Shown: piece by piece, positions 29,150 through 32,980 of the stretch
How positions within the stretch are numbered: the stretch's first letter is position 1
Layout of the letters: each line of letters opens with the position of its first letter
Origin: JAIOTG01 sp964644045
GTDB taxonomy: Bacteria > Patescibacteriota > Patescibacteriia > Patescibacteriales > JAGXOH01
DNA length: 32,980 bases
NCBI GenBank assembly: GCA_964644045.1
Contig: CAZXUK010000013.1
Coordinates: forward strand, 1 to 32,980
Direction: 5' to 3'
Position numbers and translations under genes: made by a program
Notes under the pieces: generated by a model
What the model was told of the DNA's origin: nothing
Seen by the model: only the letters and a program-made list of their open reading frames with translations
The model's database searches: none

Positions 29150-30721
29150 ATGGAAAAGATTTTTGTTTACGACACCACCTTACGGGATGGCTCACAAGGA
29201 GAAGATGTGAATTTCAGCGGAGAAGAGAAAATGCAGGTGGCCCGGGAGTTGGATGAACTGGGAGTGGATTATATTGAAGGCGGTTGGCCCGGTTCCAATC
29301 CCGGAGATGAGGAATTTTTTCGTCTGGCCCGGAAATACAAGTTTAAAAATTCCCGTTTAGTCGCCTTCGGCTCCACCCGCCGGGCCAAGAAAAGCGTGGA
29401 GGAGAACAAGAATTTGGCCGGCTTACTCCAAAGCGGTGCCAAGGCGGTGGCCTTGGTGGGCAAAAGTTGGGACGAACAAGTAAAGTTGATGAATGTTTCT
29501 TTAAAAGAGAATTTGGCCATGATCCGGGAAAGCGTTTCTTTTTTAAAGAAAAAGGGTTTGGAGGTGATCTTTGATGCCGAACATTTTTTTGACGGCTATA
29601 AAAGCAATCCCGAATATGCCCTGAAAACCCTGGGAGCGGCCCGGGAAGCGGGAGCTGATTTTTTGGTTTTGTGCGATACTCGCGGAGGATCCATGTTTTG
29701 GGAGGTTGAGAAAATAATTTCCGAGACTATTGCTTCCCGGAGCGAATATTGCGAGGTTAAATTCGGAATTCACGCTCATAATGACGGCAATTTGGCTGAA
29801 GCTAACACTCTGGCCGCGGTAAGAGCCGGAGCTTGTATGATTCAGGGAACGATCAACGGCTACGGAGAGAGATGCGGTAATGCCGATCTTACTTCTGTGA
29901 TTCCCAGTTTACAGCTTAAAATGGAGTATGACTGTCTGGGAGAAAAGATTGAAGAGTTATGTCGCGTCTCCGGGATGGTTAGCGAGATTGCCAATATGAC
30001 TCCCTACAAAGGCAGACCCTTTGTGGGTCGGAGCGCTTTTGCTCATAAAGGAGGGATTCATACCAATTTGGTAAAGAAGGACCCGACTTCTTATGAGCAT
30101 ATTGCTCCGGAGGAAGTGGGCAATCAAAGACGGATTTTGATTTCCGATTTAGCCGGTGTTAGCAGTGTTCGCCACAAAGCCGAGGAGATGGGCATTGATT
30201 TGACCGAGGAACAGCTCAAGGAAGTCACTTCCTTGATAAAAAAGAAAGAAAGCCAGGGATTTAAATTTGAGGCCGCGGACGCTTCTTTGGCGCTTTTGAT
30301 CAAGAAACAGATAGGGGAAATAGAGCATCCTTTTAACCTTCAATCCTTTACTGTTCATGTTCATAAAGAAGAGGGCCGGCATTGTGCCTCCCAGGCCAAT
30401 ATTAAGATCGGTTCTAACGGAGAGACCGTTTTTAAGGGAGCAGAGGGCAACGGTCCCGTGGATGCCTTAAACAATGCTTTTCTCAAGGCCTTGACCAAGA
30501 TGCATCACCGGATTTTGAAAAATACCCATTTGTTTAATTTCAAAGTCCGGGTGGTAAACGGCGGGGGTACGCAGGCCAAGGTTCGGGTGCTGACCCAATT
30601 CCGGGACGGCAGTCATATCTGGAGTACGGTGGGCGTATCCGAAGATATTATCGAGGCCAGCTGGCAAGCTCTCTGGGACGGAATGTTTTTCAAGCTCTCC
30701 GGCGAAGTCAATTCCTCTTAA
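29150..30721 (+). CDS. cimA: (R)-citramalate synthase
   Basis: The 523-residue protein is a complete CimA. It starts with YDTTLRDGSQGEDVNFS, where Arg and Asp bind pyruvate and metal, then GGWPGSNP, the metal ligands HAHND, INGYGERCGNADL, and the AFAHKGGIHTNLV segment of the flap. Residues from about 395 form a LeuA-type allosteric domain. CimA condenses pyruvate and acetyl-CoA to citramalate, giving 2-oxobutyrate for isoleucine without threonine deaminase. GGWPGSNP and AFAHKGG separate it from 2-isopropylmalate synthase. A strong Shine-Dalgarno (GGAGG) precedes the ATG. It is controlled by the Ile attenuator and ended by a strong terminator. Confidence 0.93.
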   Translation: MEKIFVYDTTLRDGSQGEDVNFSGEEKMQVARELDELGVDYIEGGWPGSNPGDEEFFRLARKYKFKNSRLVAFGSTRRAKKSVEENKNLAGLLQSGAKAVALVGKSWDEQVKLMNVSLKENLAMIRESVSFLKKKGLEVIFDAEHFFDGYKSNPEYALKTLGAAREAGADFLVLCDTRGGSMFWEVEKIISETIASRSEYCEVKFGIHAHNDGNLAEANTLAAVRAGACMIQGTINGYGERCGNADLTSVIPSLQLKMEYDCLGEKIEELCRVSGMVSEIANMTPYKGRPFVGRSAFAHKGGIHTNLVKKDPTSYEHIAPEEVGNQRRILISDLAGVSSVRHKAEEMGIDLTEEQLKEVTSLIKKKESQGFKFEAADASLALLIKKQIGEIEHPFNLQSFTVHVHKEEGRHCASQANIKIGSNGETVFKGAEGNGPVDALNNAFLKALTKMHHRILKNTHLFNFKVRVVNGGGTQAKVRVLTQFRDGSHIWSTVGVSEDIIEASWQALWDGMFFKLSGEVNSS

Positions 30722-30746
30722 TTTTTAAATCGGTTCTTTTTAATTT

Positions 30747-30790
30747 AACCCCTATATTGCTGAAAAAACAATATAGGGGTTGTTTTTTTT
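30747..30790 (+). terminator. Strong intrinsic terminator of cimA
   Basis: AACCCCTATATTG and CAATATAGGGGTT form a perfect 13-bp stem with a 9-base loop, followed by a long T run. A GTTCTTT sequence (30733-30739) lies between cimA and this hairpin. Confidence 0.95.
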
Positions 30791-30807
30791 GTTTTTTTTG
30801 TTATAAT
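30780..30807 (+). promoter_or_regulatory. Promoter of the Leu attenuator unit
   Basis: TATAAT at 30802-30807 with TTGTTT at 30780-30785, 16 bases apart. The -35 overlaps the T run of the cimA terminator. The leader ATG is only 14 bases after the -10. Confidence 0.65.
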
Positions 30808-30821
30808 TGAATTATAAACAT

Positions 30822-30908
30822 ATGAAACAAGTAATTCGCGAAAATTTATTGTTGTTAGCTTTATTGTTGGGACTACCCGGGCGGGTGGCTTGTTTTACTT
30901 ATGTTTAA
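30822..30908 (+). CDS. Leader peptide rich in Leu (attenuator C)
   Basis: A 28-codon ORF in which residues 8-18 read NLLLLALLLGL, eight Leu codons among ten. Directly after the Leu run the coding sequence (30882-30890) forms an antiterminator arm. The short 5' UTR (about 8-10 bases) and absence of a Shine-Dalgarno match leader D. By analogy with the leu leader of enterobacteria, scarce Leu-tRNA would raise expression of the gene at 31005. Confidence 0.75.
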   Translation: MKQVIRENLLLLALLLGLPGRVACFTYV

Positions 30909-30969
30909 ATAGTTGAAAAATATTTTTAGGATAGAGTAGAGAGCCACCCGTAAAAAGGGTGGTTTTTTT
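30882..30969 (+). promoter_or_regulatory. Transcription attenuator C (leucine type)
   Basis: Terminator: CCACCC (30944-30949) pairs with GGGTGG (30957-30962) around GTAAAAA, followed by T7. Antiterminator: CGGGTGGCT (30882-30890) is the exact complement of AGCCACCCG (30942-30950). The structures exclude each other. A boxA-like GTTCTTTTTAAA follows at 30970. Confidence 0.8.
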
Positions 30970-31004
30970 GTTCTTTTTAAAATAAAATTTTAAAAGGGGG
31001 ATGT

Positions 31005-31256
31005 ATGTTGACCAAAGCGCAAATTTCGGATCTCTGTGTGGCCTTTGATTGTAATCAGGAGAAAATTGCTTGGGCTGAAGAAAAGGGAGAGAGATTAATC
31101 AGAATTCACGGGATCAACAAGGTAGAGGAATATTTAGACAAACTTTCTAATGAGCTTTGTTTAAAAGGCAGGCACCAAGAATCTGATAAATTGCTTTTGA
31201 TCAAATACGTGATCAAAGAAAAACATTTTTCTCCCGCTTTAAGCTTAATGGCTTAA
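31005..31256 (+). CDS. Small uncharacterised protein under the Leu attenuator
   Basis: An 83-residue protein, helical and mildly basic, that I do not recognise. Notable stretches are ISDLCVAFDCNQEKIAWAEE and VEEYLDKLSNELC, with three Cys that do not form a known motif. A G-rich Shine-Dalgarno (AAAGGGGG) precedes ATG 31005. It is the only cistron of its unit: attenuator C is upstream and a strong terminator follows. The regulatory context implies a role when leucine is scarce, but its function is unknown. Confidence 0.6.
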   Translation: MLTKAQISDLCVAFDCNQEKIAWAEEKGERLIRIHGINKVEEYLDKLSNELCLKGRHQESDKLLLIKYVIKEKHFSPALSLMA

Positions 31257-31262
31257 CAGAGT

Positions 31263-31297
31263 TGGGGATAAGTTATTTTAATTTATCCCCTTTTTTA
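31263..31297 (+). terminator. Intrinsic terminator
   Basis: GGGGATAA (31264-31271) pairs with TTATCCCC (31283-31290), followed by T6. Confidence 0.88.
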
Positions 31298-31329
31298 TTT
31301 TTGGCTTATATTAAGTAAAAAATATGTGG

Positions 31330-31357
31330 TTGACATTTTTTAATTCAGAGTTATAAT
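31330..31357 (+). promoter_or_regulatory. Consensus promoter of the aromatic attenuator unit
   Basis: Perfect TTGACA (31330-31335) and TATAAT (31352-31357), 16 bases apart. The leader ATG lies 17 bases after the -10. Confidence 0.88.
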
Positions 31358-31374
31358 ATAATTAATTAAAATAT

Positions 31375-31476
31375 ATGACAGAAATTAAACACACAATCGG
31401 ACAATTCTTTTTCAGCTTTTATTATTTTTGGTTCCCTCGGGGAGGCCGATTTTTGTGTTTAAATAGGAGTTGGTAA
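31375..31476 (+). CDS. Leader peptide rich in Phe, Tyr and Trp (attenuator D)
   Basis: A 33-codon ORF in which residues 11-20 read FFFSFYYFWF: six Phe, two Tyr and one Trp codon among ten, with another Trp at the end. Codons just after this run (31440-31454) form the antiterminator arm. The next gene is an ADH synthase, the entry to the alternative shikimate route, so all three aromatic amino acids would report on the pathway's output. This mixed leader differs from the classic pheA or trp leaders, which sense mainly one of them. Confidence 0.85.
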   Translation: MTEIKHTIGQFFFSFYYFWFPRGGRFLCLNRSW

Positions 31477-31540
31477 ATACATATTTACATAAAAATCAAA
31501 GAATCGGTCTCCCAACAAAAAGGGGACCGATTTTTATTTT
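31439..31540 (+). promoter_or_regulatory. Transcription attenuator D (aromatic type)
   Basis: Terminator: AATCGGTC-CCC (31502-31513, one bulged T) pairs with GGG-GACCGATT (31522-31532), then a T run. Antiterminator: GGGAGGCCGATT (31440-31451) pairs with AATCGGTCTCCC (31502-31513) with one G-U, and can extend to 15 bp. They are mutually exclusive. A boxA-like GTTCTTTAAAAA follows at 31541. Confidence 0.88.
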
Positions 31541-31562
31541 GTTCTTTAAAAATAAATTTAAG

Positions 31563-31621
31563 AAAGGAGGGAAAACAATTAGTAAAAGTTTGGTCTTTAA
31601 TTTCAAGAGAAACCCTTAATG
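31563..31621 (+). other. Orphan Shine-Dalgarno and possible mini-cistron
   Basis: AAAGGAGG (31563-31570) has no ATG, GTG or TTG at normal spacing. An ATT at 31578 would open a 13-codon ORF whose TAA (31617-31619) overlaps ATG 31619, an in-frame alternative start of the next gene. This may be a second translated leader or an evolutionary remnant. Confidence 0.3.
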
Positions 31622-31639
31622 TTTTACAGGAGGATGATC

Positions 31640-32452
31640 ATGATAGGAAAGGAAATTAGATTAGACAGGATCAGAAACAAGGAGACCGGCAAGACAGTTA
31701 TTGTGCCCATGGATCACGGAACCACGGTAGGCCCGATTCCCGGCATTATTAACATGAGCGAGGCAGTTGACCAAGTGGCTCGGGGAGGCGCTAATGCCGT
31801 GGTAATGCATCAGGGTGTTGTTTCTTCCGGTTATCGGGGAGAAGGCCCGGACATAGGCTTAATTGTTCATTTATCCGCTTCCACCTCTTTGGCTTCTGAT
31901 TCCAATCGCAAATCTTTGGTTTGTTCGGTTGAGAGAGCGATTCAGCTCGGGGCGGATGCCGTATCCATTCATGTCAACATTGGTAACGGTTATGAATCGG
32001 AAATGCTTAAAGATTTCGGAAAGGTGAGTGAGCAGTGCCATCATTGGGGACTACCTCTTCTGAGCATGATTTATCCGCGAGGAGAAAAAATCAAGGATGA
32101 ATATGATGTTTCCGTGGTCAAACATGCCGCTCGTCTGGGCAGTGAAATGGGTGCGGATATCGTTAAAGTTTCTTATACTGGCTCCCCGGAAACTTTCAAA
32201 GAGGTCGTAGATGGGGTTAGTATTCCGGTAGTCATTGCCGGAGGCGAAAAAATGGATACAGACAAGGATGTTCTGAAAATGGTAAAAGGAGCTATGAAGG
32301 CGGGCGGATCCGGACTTTCCATGGGCAGAAATGTTTTTCAGCATCGTAGCCCCACTCAACTAATTCGGGCTTTGACTGCTATTGTTCAAAAAAATGTTTC
32401 TCTGGAAGAAGCAGAAAAGATTTTGGAGGTAAAAGATGGGATGGCGGCTTAA
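31640..32452 (+). CDS. 2-amino-3,7-dideoxy-D-threo-hept-6-ulosonate (ADH) synthase, archaeal-type
   Basis: The 270-residue class I aldolase of the DhnA/MJ0400 type matches the methanogen ADH synthase through most of its length: VIVPMDHGTTVGPIPG (Asp-His of the active site), GANAVVMHQG, GADAVSIHVNIG, MIYPRGEKI (Tyr), the Schiff-base Lys in GADIVKVSYTG, VVIAGGEKMDTD and SMGRNVFQH. It starts a route to 3-dehydroquinate from an aspartate semialdehyde-derived unit and a deoxy-ketohexose phosphate, replacing DAHP synthase. Fructose-bisphosphate aldolase of the same family is the alternative, but the aromatic attenuator upstream strongly favours ADH synthase. ATG 31640 is 6 bases after GGAGG; 31619 is also in frame. 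Confidence 0.85.
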   Translation: MIGKEIRLDRIRNKETGKTVIVPMDHGTTVGPIPGIINMSEAVDQVARGGANAVVMHQGVVSSGYRGEGPDIGLIVHLSASTSLASDSNRKSLVCSVERAIQLGADAVSIHVNIGNGYESEMLKDFGKVSEQCHHWGLPLLSMIYPRGEKIKDEYDVSVVKHAARLGSEMGADIVKVSYTGSPETFKEVVDGVSIPVVIAGGEKMDTDKDVLKMVKGAMKAGGSGLSMGRNVFQHRSPTQLIRALTAIVQKNVSLEEAEKILEVKDGMAA

Positions 32453-32603
32453 TTTTTGGCGGAGAATCCGGTTTCTTTTTAAAAGAAAAAAAAGAAATCA
32501 TTCCGAGAAAGAAAAAAAATCGGGATGGACCGTTCTTGAACTTAAGAGACCTGAAGAGCGTCCTTTGGCAACTGCCGGCTGGAATGGTCCGGATGATTAT
32601 TAA
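32436..32603 (+). CDS. Small basic protein overlapping the ADH synthase gene
   Basis: A 55-codon ORF beginning inside the end of the ADH synthase gene (overlap 17 bases) with its own strong Shine-Dalgarno GGAGGT at 32425-32430, five bases before ATG 32436. The product has a basic Arg/Lys-rich first half (WRRIRFLFKRKKR) and a second half SGWTVLELKRPEERPLATAG ending GWNGPDDY. I do not recognise it. The spacing of the RBS, position in the operon and overlap support translation; the lack of known relatives keeps confidence low. Confidence 0.45.
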   Translation: MGWRLNFWRRIRFLFKRKKRNHSEKEKKSGWTVLELKRPEERPLATAGWNGPDDY

Positions 32604-32619
32604 AAGATAATCATCCGGA
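32588..32619 (+). other. 13-bp perfect hairpin at the stop of the 55-codon ORF
   Basis: TCCGGATGATTAT (32588-32600) and ATAATCATCCGGA (32607-32619) with a 6-base loop that contains the TAA stop codon. There is no T run. A similar stop-codon hairpin lies at 28674-28710. Confidence 0.85.
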
Positions 32620-32655
32620 AGTGATTAAAGCCAAAAAAGATAAAAATTAGTTTTT

Positions 32656-32690
32656 CCGGGGCGATTCTTAGAATCGCCCCTTCTTTTTCA
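32656..32690 (+). terminator. Strong intrinsic terminator
   Basis: GGGGCGATTC, loop TTA, GAATCGCCCC (32658-32680), then TTCTTTTT. A boxA-like GTTCTTTCAAA follows at 32691-32697, as after the attenuator terminators, so it may be conditional. Confidence 0.88.
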
Positions 32691-32746
32691 GTTCTTTCAA
32701 ATTTATGATAACGGTAAACAATTCGGCAAAAAGGAGGATGCGCGAG

Positions 32747-32971
32747 ATGGAGAAAAGATGGTTTGATGATTATGTGGGCGGTTTTTTGGAAAAACAAGAA
32801 CAGAGAAAAATAGGACTGGAAAAGGAGTTTCCGGTAGTTCAAAAGGAAAATTTCATGGGTCTTGACATAAGGCCTGTTTTGGAAAGGTTGGTGCGCCAAT
32901 TTAATGGAAAACCTTTTTATGACGATTTTCCTGACTTCCGCACTATCAAAAAAATCGCCATAAAACATTAA
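32747..32971 (+). CDS. Small uncharacterised protein at the window's end
   Basis: A 74-residue protein from ATG 32747 (Shine-Dalgarno AAGGAGG at 32731-32737, nine bases upstream); upstream in-frame ATGs at 32705 and 32738 are less well placed. It is charged and helical with an aromatic-rich start (MEKRWFDDYVGGFLEKQEQR) and no recognised family. It follows the terminator and boxA-like site after the aromatic operon, so it may be under the same kind of control as the small genes at 28496 and 31005. Confidence 0.55.
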   Translation: MEKRWFDDYVGGFLEKQEQRKIGLEKEFPVVQKENFMGLDIRPVLERLVRQFNGKPFYDDFPDFRTIKKIAIKH

Positions 32972-32980
32972 AAATCCCCT

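Noticed and set aside
1..32980. CRISPR array, prophage or plasmid origin
   Set aside because: No regularly spaced repeats, phage structural genes or iteron clusters were seen; the few repeats are isolated pairs.
1..32980. Alternative genetic code (UGA as Gly, as in Gracilibacteria)
   Set aside because: TGA ends several genes at sensible places, for example at 21068-21070 in an ATGA overlap, and no conserved domain is interrupted by TGA.

Overview
The window looks like chromosomal DNA of a low-GC bacterium of the Candidate Phyla Radiation (Patescibacteria), possibly near the ABY1/Parcubacteria side. That placement is an inference. It rests on the style of the multi-membrane histidine kinases, a short HPF, the compact gene packing with few Shine-Dalgarno sites outside certain operons, and a GC-rich palindrome of a kind common in those genomes. 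TGA is used as a stop codon (for example at 5686-5688 and 21068-21070), so the code-25 lineages do not fit. Many promoters are recognisable and several have an extended -10 (TGnTATAAT).

Layout. 1-1010: end of a SLAC1/TehA-type transporter, a ferredoxin with a Gly-Arg tail, and a truncated ZIP-like protein. 1347-2702: an IS3-family element with a broken orfB. 2788-5688: an isoprenoid cluster with an IPP isomerase/prenyl diphosphate synthase fusion, a YjbQ-family protein and a candidate divergent isoprenoid synthase. 5719-5925: a possible small RNA. 6105-9763: geranylgeranyl-reductase-like flavoprotein, UbiA-like prenyltransferase and histidine kinase 1. 9910-10644: a GNAT-like protein. 10737-15373: a pyruvoyl histidine decarboxylase followed by histidine kinases 2 and 3; the transmitter halves of kinases 1 and 2 are near-identical 792-bp copies. 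15381-18811: a structured leader, hpf and secA. 19023-23715: rmuC, a nucleotidyltransferase-like protein, an O-antigen-ligase-like protein and an M16 peptidase. 23927-25968: a tRNA island (Ile, initiator Met, Phe, Pro). The tRNA-Phe is split by a group I intron, and it is followed by an HTH/LAGLIDADG-like protein with an inverted repeat over its start. 26062-28114: rpsT, an encapsulated-ferritin-like protein, a ComEC-type metallohydrolase and ndk.

The most striking part is 28253-32690. Four short leader ORFs lie in tandem, each with a run of codons for one group of amino acids: Ile/Leu/Val, Ile, Leu, and Phe/Tyr/Trp. In each, the sequence just after the codon run can pair with the 5' arm of a downstream intrinsic terminator, giving mutually exclusive antiterminator and terminator hairpins. 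The Ile leader precedes citramalate synthase, the entry to isoleucine synthesis. The aromatic leader precedes an archaeal-type ADH synthase, the entry to the alternative shikimate route. The other two precede small proteins of unknown function. After each terminator lies a boxA-like GTTCTTT sequence, with further copies at 30733 and 32691. This reads as a set of ribosome-mediated attenuators coupled to a possible Nus/boxA element, in a lineage usually thought to be poor in amino-acid synthesis.

All functions are from reading sequence motifs; no database search was run.
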